DNA of 64,000 bases. Source: Blastobasis lacticolella. Lineage: Eukaryota; Arthropoda; Insecta; Lepidoptera; Blastobasidae. The translations under genes were made by a program, and so were the position numbers. The stretch covers positions 9,532,563 through 9,596,562 of the forward strand of contig LR990048.1 of the NCBI GenBank assembly GCA_905147135.1, in the 5' to 3' direction. Of this stretch, positions 49,101 through 58,821 are shown piece by piece (the first letter of the stretch is position 1; every line of letters starts with the position of its first letter). The notes under the pieces are model-generated. The model was given only the letters and a program-made list of their open reading frames with translations, did no database searches and was not told the origin of the DNA.

Positions 49101-51321
49101 AGAACACACAAAGAGAGGCGAAATCCCTCCGCTGGCTCAGCGGCTCCATACCACTTGTGAGCATGGTATCATCGACAATTCTCACAGCGCGCTTTTGGAT
49201 CGAGTCACAAGGACCAAGCTGATATTCCGGTGCTCCCGCCCATAGATGGGAGCAATACTCTAAATGGGGTCTGACTTGAGCCTTGTATAGGAGAAGTCGT
49301 TGCCCCGGCGTGAAGAACTGCTTCGATCTGTTAAACTTCAAGACTTCCATGGTTTCAGCTCAATTAAACTGCATTGACACATATTTTGTTAAATATATTA
49401 AGCATATAATTGGTTGGGAGTTTGGTAGATGGCCCTTTGTTTAATTTAACAACCGCTCAAACACCTAGTCCGCCCAACCTAATTCTAATTTCATAAACAT
49501 CCGGAGAACTTCAAATCCGACCGTCACAATGAAGCCAATCGAAATTCATGGGCGAAAACAAAACGATTCGTATTTATAAGCGTTCAAAAGCGAACTGCGG
49601 GAAGTGTTTGTTTTGTTTGAAGGAATTAACAATGTGGGGATGAACAAAGAGGCGCTGCGACAAAGAGGCCGTTAGAGGTGTGCGTGGCTGACAGTGTTGG
49701 CCGCTGGACGCTTTGTTCCCGCGGGAGGCACAATGCCTGTCCGCCCGCGCTGCAACCTTCCCCGTTCCATTACGCTATCAAAGAATAACAATATTTTAAG
49801 TGATTTACTATCTCCGTCGGCCGCACCAGAAGAAACTTCTTACTTTATAGATAAACTTATTGCTACAGTTGCAGATGCGAGAAGAATCTCTTATTTCTCT
49901 CTCTCCCGCATATTTTTTCGCCTTGGACCAACTTATTTATTTATGAGTATCGAGCTTCTTTGAGAGTTTCTGTCACGAAAAAATATTTCATCATCTATCT
50001 AAAGCAAAAAAAGGTTTACATCCACTATATTATACCAATGTTATTACTTTGGCAGATAAACACTTTCTTGTTCTACAGCTATCTATATATAAGCTGTGGA
50101 ATCATTAATAGCGAGTTTAACAATTATTTTCCCGAAATATGTATGAAATCATTCTATTTCTAGATTTCTAATCAACTTATTTTTACTTAAATCAGTGTAA
50201 TAACAAATATGGCCTTCGAGTTAACGTTTATATTATTTCAGACCAAGTGTCGATAAAAAGCGAATCATGTCATGTCGCACCGCACGATATAAAACGGAGA
50301 AAACATCTCGTTTGCCATTTTCCGGGCAGTTTCAAAGTAACTTTCCGGTCGAGCGTGTCAGAGGCGGTGACCCAATAGTGGATTAGTTCCGCGACGATCA
50401 CATAGTGGATGTGACACGCTTCTTAATGGAATTATAGTGACGGCAATGGATAAATAAAAACAGGTAATAAACAATAGAACGTTTACAAAGGGCGATGAAG
50501 CTGGTAACTAAAATATTCCTTTATGTAAGCCGGTTCTCCAAACACTATGATTTTTGGAAAATAGCAAATCGACTAGGAGGGCGTTCATGCCCTGTGCAAC
50601 GGATGGTTTAAAACCAAACTATATTTAAAAAAATCCAAATGAAGCCCCAGCTTCCTATGCACAACAAATACACACGATATGACAAAGTAATAGAGGGCAC
50701 AACAAGTACTACTTATTTCCAAAATAAACTTCTACAGAGAGGTCTACAGAAGTGAAAAATGTTACAGTAAAATGAAAGCCCTGATCGTTCTAGCAATGGC
50801 ATATCCAAGATTTAATCAAAGCGTTGGGTACGAGCCACCTGGACGATTTGGCAGCTATCGCGCCAGCCGCACGATGGCCGCATAGTGATCTATGTGCATG
50901 GAATTATCCAGCGTGGACAGAATTCACTAGTGAACGATCGCTCAAAGCATTGCATATTAATAGGAATACAGATTCTCGTCTAGAAGTGATGCAGATAATG
51001 GTTAGTGGAGACCGAACATCTGCAATGGGAGCGTCGTCTTTCAAACGAATCGTTACTATACGTTTAAAATAATAAAAAATGAGAATTTTTTGTTGCTCGG
51101 AACTCTAGTACCTAGTATAGGTAATACCATACTCAAGGAAGTCAAATTAACAAACTTTTTTTTGCAGACTATACATTACGGTCCTCTAATATTGAAACGA
51201 CTAATTACAATGAAAATAATGTAGGTAGATGCGTCAAACACTCTGTTGTAACTGAGGGCTGTTTACCCGTGAGCGCTGCCAAAGCGAGGAGCGGCAGCAG
51301 CGCGGCGCGGGCGCCGGCCAT
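43016..51321 (-). CDS. Small single-pass membrane protein, four coding exons, 135 aa (family not recognised)
   Basis: Spliced CDS on the minus strand: 51321-51267, 48418-48304, 43339-43224, 43137-43016 (55+115+116+122 = 408 nt). Junction phases are 1, 2 and 1, and each matches without adjustment. Residues 1-18 (MAGARAALLPLLALAALT) look like a signal peptide. Residues 20-57 are Gly/Pro/Ala/Val-rich with one Cys. Residues 58-95 are Arg-rich and include RGD at 73-75. Residues 100-119 (VYIVLALLIGFVTVVVGCWL) form a membrane span, followed by a short acidic tail ending DVLAGG. All exons are strongly GC3-biased in an AT-rich region. If the leader is cleaved, the protein is type I, although the basic side is then outside, against the positive-inside rule. 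I do not recognise a homologue. Extra or alternative exons in the 2.8 and 5.0 kb introns are possible. Confidence 0.75.
43224..43339 (-). other. Coding exon 3: Arg-rich segment with RGD
   Basis: Acceptor GTTTGCACGCAG and donor AATTAG|GTGCGG; 116 nt, entered in phase 2 and left in phase 1. It encodes FSQYSRGRGYRDWRTRGDP and then TLINSLWRSRQPLGIRKQL. The intron to exon 4 is only 86 bp. The GTGCGG donor is the weakest of the set. Confidence 0.78.
46810..47158 (-). mobile_element. Short retroposon R1, copy 2
   Basis: Close copy of 16838-17178 in the same orientation. Plus-strand T run 46810-46824 (poly-A tail), then GGCAAACAGGCAAGCGGGCC and on to the shared 5' boundary CCCTACCTCTCT. The longer poly-A suggests that this copy is the youngest of the three. 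It lies in an intron, in the sense orientation of the host gene. Confidence 0.78.
47438..47566 (+). mobile_element. SINE family A fragment with 18-bp target duplication
   Basis: Flanked by ACTTGAAAGTACTCAGGT (47420-47437) and the same sequence with one substitution (47567-47584). The body contains CCATGATCC, GATCAGATGGCAGTC and ACAACCGGAACATTCACGTC, the 3' half of the family at 9795 and 57165. It is 5'-truncated and lacks the tRNA head. Confidence 0.82.
48304..48418 (-). other. Coding exon 2: Gly/Pro/Ala-rich segment
   Basis: Acceptor CGCTTGCGCAG and donor GTCCGCAG|GTAAAC; 115 nt, phase 1 in and phase 2 out. It encodes WVACAPQSLSGGVQGGAQVP and then PGVLHSTAAPAGVGGVR. Nearly every third position is G or C in this frame. 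An inner acceptor (GTGCGCCGCAG) would shorten it and break the phase. Confidence 0.75.
48419..51266 (-). other. Intron 2 (about 2.8 kb)
   Basis: Contains the LINE fragment 48739-49353 in sense orientation. The rest is AT-rich with no exon I can support; frames at 49694-49963 and 50824-51072 (plus) show no domain. Confidence 0.55.
48739..49353 (-). mobile_element. LINE (jockey/CR1-type) C-terminal fragment with poly-A tail
   Basis: The minus frame (201 codons) reads SKQFFTPGQRLLLYKAQVRP, HLEYCSHLWAGAPEYQL, IQKRAVRIVDD and RRDFASLCVFYRLYNG. These are conserved landmarks of the region C-terminal to RT in CR1/jockey-type LINEs. It ends in a tail shared with 11690, 33585 and the R1 retroposon, and in a poly-A (plus T run near 48739-48746). 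The 5' side is truncated near 49350. No stop interrupts the remaining frame, so it is not very old. Fragments of the same family: 11690, 18448. Confidence 0.85.
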
Positions 51322-51414
51322 GTCTCAGCGGCCGCGCGGGCGCGGGCGCGTCATCGGCGCCGCATGCCGCCGCGCGCCGGCCCCTCGCCCCCGCCACCAC
51401 TCCCGGCGCGATCA
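51267..51414 (-). other. Exon with start codon: 5' UTR plus signal-peptide codons
   Basis: Acceptor GACTTTGTTGTCAG (AG at 51416-51415) and donor CTCACGG|GTAAAC. The ATG is at 51321, and the CDS part is 55 nt encoding the hydrophobic leader. The 93-nt leader sequence of this exon is GC-rich and contains an upstream ATG-CGG-CGC-CGA-TGA (a 4-codon uORF). The acceptor shows that at least one exon lies further upstream. Confidence 0.75.
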
Positions 51415-51812
51415 CTGACAACAAAGTCATCGGAATCGTTTAGTTTTATTCACGATGAAATCAATTAAATGCTAAACAAAGGGACAGAAATAAAAATAAG
51501 ATGTAAATAGAAATGCGAAGTAAATAGAACCGCTTAACCACCTCTAAAATCGACGTCGCGTCGCCGCCTACACATCACCGTTCGCAGCGACGTTACACGC
51601 AAATGCCACCCGCGTGACGCGCAACGAGCTATCGCGACACGGGTACGGGTTGAACGCCTGTATCCCAACACCACTGGACAAGATATCACTGCTGGACTGC
51701 GTGTTACGCCCGCGGCGGTAACCTCACCAGACCAACCCCCCAGCTACTATATTTCCGTCCCTGTGGGTTGACCCCTGTCCCCAAGACGCGCCAGTCATAA
51801 CGCATCACATCA

Positions 51813-51858
51813 TAGATATATACAAGAGCATAATAACTTATGCTCTTGTATATATCTA
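51813..51858. repeat. Perfect snap-back hairpin, 21-bp stem, 4-nt loop
   Basis: The left arm TAGATATATACAAGAGCATA plus A is followed by TAAC and then the exact reverse complement of the arm. It sits where the RTE fragment's reading frame is lost. Perfect pairing implies recent origin or correction. Confidence 0.85.
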
Positions 51859-52035
51859 AGCATCTTGAGCTTGATCGGGATTTAGGGTCACCGGTGACAG
51901 CCGTGAGTTCCCGCCATTTGACCCAAGCTGCAGCGATTCGGGACTCGACATCGGGACTGATATCACCGGACTCCTGCAATACGGATCCGAGCTACTTGAA
52001 TTTATTGACAGCTTCATTCCCTGGTTTTGACATCT
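51813..52035 (-). mobile_element. RTE-type LINE fragment
   Basis: The minus frame reads GDISPDVESRIAAAWVKWRE, preceded in a neighbouring frame by NKFK and a YLGS-like position and followed by an IYKS-type phrase. This is the 'G-v--DV--RI-aaW-KWR' region downstream of the RT core in RTE elements. Only about 70 codons remain, with frame changes. Confidence 0.65.
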
Positions 52036-52740
52036 AAACGTGCGCCCAACGGCTACCCTGTAATTCGATTTGCGGTTTTACTTCAAAATTGGGCTCGTAT
52101 GCAACATGACTGAATATAAATTAGTCCTGACTGTAATAGTAACGCACCGACGCGAAAAATCATACAAAGCCGAAGAAACCCACAAAAAGTTTTGTTTTCT
52201 CAACAATGGCTCCTAATAAAAAAATTATGGGTTGTAAGGAACTCTATGCTATTATGTCATTAATTTAATTAAATGAATTTTTTACGTGATGATTTTTTTT
52301 TCATTGTAGTGGAAACCTTTTACAAATGGAGCACCTCCGTCACACTTTTTGACCACTCTTTCAAGGTATTTTGTTAAAATTAATGAGCAAAAGGATAATT
52401 ATGATCATTTAAGGACGGTCATATTGTCATAATGTGGTGTATAAGAAAAACATGAAAAGTATAGTCATTTACAGAAATTCGATTTTTTCTTCGCGGAGAC
52501 AACCAATTGTCACAAAAAGAACGGTCCAAAATTTTATTCGTTGCAGTTTTAGGGAGTAGACACGCACTAGAAAACTTTAATCGGAATCAGTATTTAATTA
52601 TCGGGCCCCTGCGCCCGACACTTCTCCCATCGCGACCACTGCAATACGACCAACACGCCACGACATTCACTGCCCCAGATTGGTTTAATTGTCGATTGGT
52701 CGCTATATTTTCCTTTTTACTTGGGCATTTTTAAGTTTTT

Positions 52741-52935
52741 AATTTTATTTTTAAACCCCGAGGAAAAAAGATGGGTGTTATAAGTGTGATGTGTGTATAT
52801 GTGGATACCGAACTCCCGAACGGATGAACCGATTTCAATGCGATTCTTTGTTTGAAAGCCAGTTTAATCGAGATGGTTTTTAGCTTGTTTCTTTAAAATC
52901 AATTCAGAAGTTTAGGAGATATTTGAGTATAAGTA
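52741..52935 (+). repeat. Dispersed-repeat end, related to 3649 and 5755
   Basis: Starts TAAACCCCGAGGAAAAAAGA and continues GATGGGTGTTATAAGTGTG, then CCCGAACGGATGAACCGATT. I recall this wording as a common repeat end in lepidopteran genomes, but I cannot name the family. No coding content. Confidence 0.5.
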
Positions 52936-54030
52936 TACTTGGTTGGGGATGTTCCGACATTTTTCTGTCGGTTATGTTATGAAATTACAGTTATAAAAGT
53001 AATCGATTACGATTTATTTATAAAGAATGCGATTACTGTTTTACGTGAAGGCGTTGATGTAGAGTGCATAGTCCTTTGTCTCTTTAATAAATCTACTTTT
53101 ATAAATATTTTAGTAACATAGCTACTTGATAATAATATCAAGGGTAATTCGGTGTATATGAAACAACAATACAACTAATAATAACAGCAACACAAAATAC
53201 AAATAAACCGCAATATTCAAGCGTGTTTCACAGTTTTATTTCGAAACACTATCCACGTAGCGTTTACTCGGCGTAGCATGAAAGCGCTACGCCAGACTGG
53301 AGTGACCACTTGTATATCTGAAAGTGCTTTTAACTTTTGTAGCTTAAATTAAATTATTCGTTTGGGTTGCCAGAGTTATTAAAAAATTTAACAATAACCG
53401 GTTTTTAGTTATTGTAACGAAATTAGGCAAATCACTTATTCCTAACACCTAACATTCCTAATCGTAACTATACCCAAATACCTAATCTAATTCATAGAGT
53501 AAACATGGCAATAAAAACGTAACACTTCCGAGTAATTTCGTCCCACGCGCAATAAAAGCTCTCACGCGAAAGGATCGATTATCACGTCGGTCCGGAATGC
53601 ACAGTGATCCGAAAATACGCCGGTTCATTACGTACAATATCCGGGCCGGGTCCGACAAGCGAGAGTAATACGCGGCAGCGACAACAGAGCCTAGCGGGGA
53701 GAGTGTCGCTCAGAAAAGAACAACAGGTGGTCCATATTTAATGGTTATTGCTAGGCTACAATTAATTTGTCTTCGTCTGGGGACGCGAAGGGAGCGACTA
53801 ACCCCCTCCACTAACCCCGCCCGCCCTGACTTCTGACAAGGGTCACGCTTGCCAAAACATCCGTTCAGATGATATACGAGAACTTCCATTTATCGGAGAT
53901 TTAATTGTCCCGCAAACAAGGGTGGCGCGGAAATTTCGAGATTTATTTTCACCTGTTTAGAGGGTCAGGCGTTAATTTGGAGCCCCGTGAATGCATAATA
54001 TACATGTTTTTGTTACTGTATTTATAGTAT

Positions 54031-54261
54031 TTAAGAGGATGTTTCGCGGGTGTGCTCCATACAAACGTAGTTTGATCATAGTTTCAATACTACGCTATCA
54101 AAGCCCATCAAATTTCGTAGACGTGATCGTAAAACCAATATCTATGCTTGCTTGTGGTTTGTCAGATTTTCGTTAATAGACATCGTTTCAAAGTTACACG
54201 GGATTTAAGATTTCCATACAAACGTTTGTATGGAGCGCGCTCGGGAAACACTCGCCTTAAG
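54031..54261. mobile_element. Inverted-repeat element (MITE-like) with TTAA ends
   Basis: The left arm is TTAAGAGGATGTTTCGCGGG, then TGTGCTCCATACAAACG. The right arm is CGTTTGTATGGAGCGCGCTC, then GGGAAACACTCGCCTTAA, inverted and partly matching. TTAA occurs at both outer ends, which would fit a piggyBac-type target (inference). About 231 bp, non-coding. Confidence 0.65.
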
Positions 54262-55965
54262 GAAATTCGGGGTAGTTTAGAAAAAATACTGCACACAAAA
54301 CATGAAAAGTAAAGTTAATTAATATTAGTAAACCATTTAGCCCGGACAAAAGTGTTGTCTACATCGTACTTTAAGCTCGCGAAATAAAAATAAAACAGAT
54401 AATTGATGGAGAAAACTGTGAGACAAACAATAAACAGCGCACACAATGCCGTACTCGCATAATAAGGAACGCTTAAGTCATTCTCCTGAGGGAGAGGGCC
54501 GCATAAAGTGTGGCAGAAATAAAACTCTTTGCGGGCGGTGGCATGATGAATGGCCGCAGCCCGCGTCTACAATAGATGTCACGCGTTCGCGGCCTCATAA
54601 CCATCGACTCCAATTTATAGCAGACATTTTTGCTCTCCAGAGACAACAAAACATAGTTTCCCTGCCGTTCTGTTACTGTCTACACTTTGAAAGTATATTT
54701 CAGAATGTCTGCCATAAAAAATAACTAACGTAACAATTTAATGGATATATGGTAGCCGTTCGGCGGGAAGCGGCTACTTTACGTCGCTACCTATTGTAGG
54801 TACTCGTATTATAGTTGCATTTCTTTATACCTTCCTCACGATTATCAGTCATAATGATCTTTTGTTTTCTTTCGATTGACTTTGCAGAACCCACACAATA
54901 TAATCACACTCGCATTAACTCAAATATGAAAACTCAAACCGAAAATATTTTAAACAAACACTTAAATTCCCAAATAAGATTTCACTAAACACTCCGAAGA
55001 CAATTGCGTAGCCAAATTAATGGGTGAAGATTATGTTCGCAATTGATAATGGCATCGAACCTCTTGGGGGCTCGTGTTTGTTGATAAACGAAGAACACTA
55101 GAATGACAATGTGTCTTATTGATCGTCAGATATCAGAACAGAACAGTTCAAATTATAGCCAATATGTTGTTTCGTTGTCGGTGGGAATTCCTCACTCCCA
55201 AAGCGGTTTCCAGTATCTAAATTGGAAATCTCATTTCACTATAGGCGCCGATTCTGGGACATGACACGCCATTCGGGACGAGAAATTCTGTACTTGGAAA
55301 AGATATAAAACGTTTCGTCAACGTCCTTCCCCTTTTTGGTAGAGCCTTAAAAGAGAATGACCCTGCCATTATATCGGAACTACCAGGCGTTTATAAGGCA
55401 CCAGCGCCGCGAACTTTCTTATCCCTCGCCAAAGATAACAACTCTGATTTATGGATAAATTAAAAATGAAAGCTGTAATCTGAGAGAAATCGCAAAACGA
55501 TTCGTTTTGAAAAGGGAACGCCTAAAAAGTTTATTTTCTATTACATAGGCAGAGACGAGCAGATTGATTGCTGCATTATTTACCGATATAATCAGATCAT
55601 GAACATTTATTATTATTTTTTTACACAAAAGCACTGCAAGTCTTGACTATAAACACATCACTGTTTTATGGAACTAGAATAAGGATTATTACATCAACTC
55701 CTGGAGACAAAAATAATAGAAGGCCATCGAAAACTTTTTGGAGTTATCGTCAGGCTTTTATATATATTTGCCCATTTATCCAGACAAAGGTTCTTTCTTG
55801 TTCAAAGGCCGTTATTCGATTGATTCAGTTCGAAAGAAAAACAGTCTTAAGTGGTATTACGTGCTGTCTTTAGGGTTATGGGTCCTCAACGCTCGATGTT
55901 TAAAATAACACTAAAACAGTAATGCAAAGGTACATAGCTAATTGTGTAATATTTGAAATAATAGT

Positions 55966-56070
55966 TATGTACATATGTTGAATACTAACCGATGCTCTTA
56001 CGGTGAGCCCGATGATCCCGGGCCCTCGCTGTCGGGAGCACAACCGGGACATTAACGCCAAGATGATTAT
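55966..56070 (+). mobile_element. SINE family A, internally deleted copy
   Basis: TTGAATACTAACCGATGCTC with TTACGGTGAG joins directly to GGGCCCTCGCTGTCGGGAGC and ACAACCGGGACATTAACGCC. The ~170-base middle found at 9795-10084 is missing. Tail AAGATGATTATT. Confidence 0.75.
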
Positions 56071-56593
56071 TTTTATTTAAAGTAATAGTACAGAGTCAAC
56101 TTATTTTCATAATTATAGGAATCTTCCGAAGTTAAAATAAAAGTAATGATTTATAAATACAATTAATTTACATAGAAGCAAAATAACATAAAAGTCACAT
56201 GTAATTTTGAGCACGAATGTGCTTTTCGTCTCGTCACGATCACAAAGAGAAAACACTCTACAGAATAAAGGGCAACAATAGAAAAGGGCTATACGGAAAC
56301 CAGTCATCTGTTACAGTTTCCACTCAATAAATAAACACAAACATGGAAGCATACCGGGTGAAATATTTATTCGGGTCCCGCTGACAATGTCTCAGCCTGA
56401 GACGGCTGAGACTCTCTGGTGCAGAATGTCTCAGCTCCATAGCACGCGTGCCGTCTCTCGGATTATGCGAAACTTGAGGAATCGTGCAGCGTCAGGTTCA
56501 GGCACGTAAGGAGCTCTAATTATTTAGCGCGTCGTTACAACAACTTTATGTTTATAATAGCTGTGCCCGCGACTTTGTTTGCGTGGACTGTAG

Positions 56594-56638
56594 GATGTTT
56601 GGTATATCTAATAATAAGTATTAGATATACCAAACATC
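56594..56638. repeat. Perfect snap-back hairpin, 20-bp stem, 5-nt loop
   Basis: The arm GATGTTTGGTATATCTAATA, loop ATAAG, then the exact reverse complement of the arm. The 45-base unit is surrounded by ordinary AT-rich sequence. It resembles the hairpins at 1957 and 51813 in size and loop but not in sequence. Confidence 0.88.
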
Positions 56639-57164
56639 TGGTGAAGCACTCTTATCAAAAAATAAGCTTTTACTTTGGAATTGGAAATTCCTAGGTTGTA
56701 TTTATCAAAAGAGCGTAAGTGAGTGAGGTAGAGAGTTCCGTCGCGGCTCGCACAGTAAATGTTAAAGCAAAGTGGTGTGTGCGAGTAGTCTTTGTAATTT
56801 CGACTGAAAACAGTGTCATTTCGCAGAAGCTCTCCTAGTTTGGTGATGGAACAAAGACAAGGGAATTATTTTGGGGTGTTCCATTGCAGTCTTTAAAATG
56901 TATTCAAGATAACAAAGATGAACAGATAGTTTAGACAAAGAAAGAAGTTCCAGGTTTTAAATTTAGAGTTTTTTTTACTAAGCGGTAGTAAGCGTCTTAC
57001 TCCCTACCCACCTTCTTCATTCCTATTCCATTGGCGAATAAGTTTAGAATACAAGGAACAGGACTGTAATGGAAAAATAATTTGGCAATTTCTGACTTCT
57101 TTGGAGTGGTCTGACTTTGACAATAGACCTATTCATTTTAAGAATTATACACACGCCAGGAGAA

Positions 57165-57512
57165 GCGTCGTTGGCCGAGTGGTTAAGGTATCCGACTCGT
57201 AAGAGGTACCGGGTTCGAATTCCACCGTTGCGGCCATGTATCAATGACTCTTTTCTGAGTTAGGTACATTAGTTTAATGCTAACTGATGCTCTTACAGTG
57301 AGGGAGAACATTGTGATGAAACTTGCACATTTAGGCAACTGAATGTGCAACCATGATCCAATCTGTCAAGTTCCACTGGTAGCAAGGTCATGAAGGTCAG
57401 ATGGCAGTCGCTCCACTGTAATTATCTGATCTGCCAAATCCTGGATCATATTTAAGGCGGACCCCGGATTCTCGTGCGCTAGAGCACAACCGGTACATTA
57501 ACGCCAAGATTA
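57165..57512 (+). mobile_element. SINE family A, near full length with tRNA-like head
   Basis: The head contains TTGGCCGAGTGGTTAAGG (A box) and GGGTTCGAATTCC (B box) 27 bases later, as in a tRNA. The body then matches 9795-10084 to the ACATTAACGCCAAGAT end. Acceptor-stem halves do not pair and no CCA-like processing context is visible, so this is a tRNA-derived SINE and not a tRNA gene. It lies in intron 1, antisense to the host gene. Confidence 0.85.
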
Positions 57513-57864
57513 CTCTATAAACGATACTGAAGTTTTTTCGTTTTTGTCTACTGAATGCTCGAACCACTGAGTAAAATTATGGACTACCCTCCAATAAAAA
57601 AATTCAAAATATCTTCAATGTAGAGAATTGGACCTGTAACAGTTTTATTATGTGTATAGATTTTGGTTGTACTCCTAAATATGTAAATTAACCATTGTCC
57701 AAAGAAACATCGTCAAAGAAATACGTTTTTAAATATGTCGTGACAGAACTTCTTTCATTTTTACCAGCTTTTATCTACCTTGCAATGTTTGTGTGTTTGA
57801 GCAATATCTTATCTTGACAATATCTTGTCAATATCGCATCTTGCAAGCCTAATTTTATCCACTT

Positions 57865-58040
57865 TCCGGTGTTCAATGGAACGGAAATTTAGTGCTTGTA
57901 CATCCAGGATTTATCAGATCAGGTAATAGCGACTGCCATCTGACCTCCGTGACCCTATTAACAAGGGAACCTGACCCGATTGGGTCATGGTTATACATTC
58001 AGTCGCCTGAATGTGCAGGTTTCACTACGAAGTAGATGGT
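57865..58040 (-). mobile_element. SINE family A fragment, inverted
   Basis: The plus strand shows the reverse complement of the family's middle: TCCAGGATTTATCAGATCAG, GACTGCCATCTGACCTCC, GGGTCATGGTTATACATTCA and GAATGTGCAGGTTTCA. Head and 3' end are missing or unrecognisable. Confidence 0.7.
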
Positions 58041-58821
58041 ATTCAGTTAAAACAGGACGCTTATAAAAGCTTGTTATTTTTCATTTAATAATTTCTCATC
58101 TCAATAACAAACGATGGATATCATCACCATTCTTATTCATTTCCTTGTTCAAAACTCACATACCTACAAGGAAAATATGACGATGTATTATTTATCACCC
58201 GGAAATGATCTCGTGGAGATGTTATAACGTCGTTGAGGGCACACTAGTGAGGATAAACGGCAGCGAACATTTGTTGATGTGTAACTTTCATTATTACGCA
58301 TAGACTTACATAATGTGAGAAGTTGTGACTTTTATTATATACTGTAACGGAAAAATTGGAATAATATTAGGCTGGTATTGAAGCAATGAACTGTAACACA
58401 CGTGGTATTTTCATAGGCGGTAAATAATGCTAAGTTAGAAATTATTACAATGCAAGCAAGTACTTACACAAAGCAAATATATATCTGTAGGATAATAAAA
58501 CGATATCATTAACATATTTAATGTGTATCATATTTATGAACAAAATACGAAAATATTCAAATATTTATATCGCCCGCTCTGTCAAATTAGGAATTCCAAA
58601 TGTTTACCTTGCTCATTTAAAAAAAATACTTATTTACTAACACTCTACTTTTCTGTATGTTAAGCAAAGCTCTATCAAATTAAATAATCAATATAGGTAC
58701 GTGATTGGAGTTAGCAGTAGCCTTATTTAGGTTATTCTACATTGCTGCCAACCACAAAAATGTATAATAATTATCATAACTTTTTATTTATGTATTAATA
58801 TAATTCTTTTCTAAGCGACAG

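Noticed and set aside
57165..57236. tRNA gene suggested by good A and B boxes
   Set aside because: The acceptor arms do not pair and the sequence runs straight into a SINE body found at four other places. It is a SINE head.
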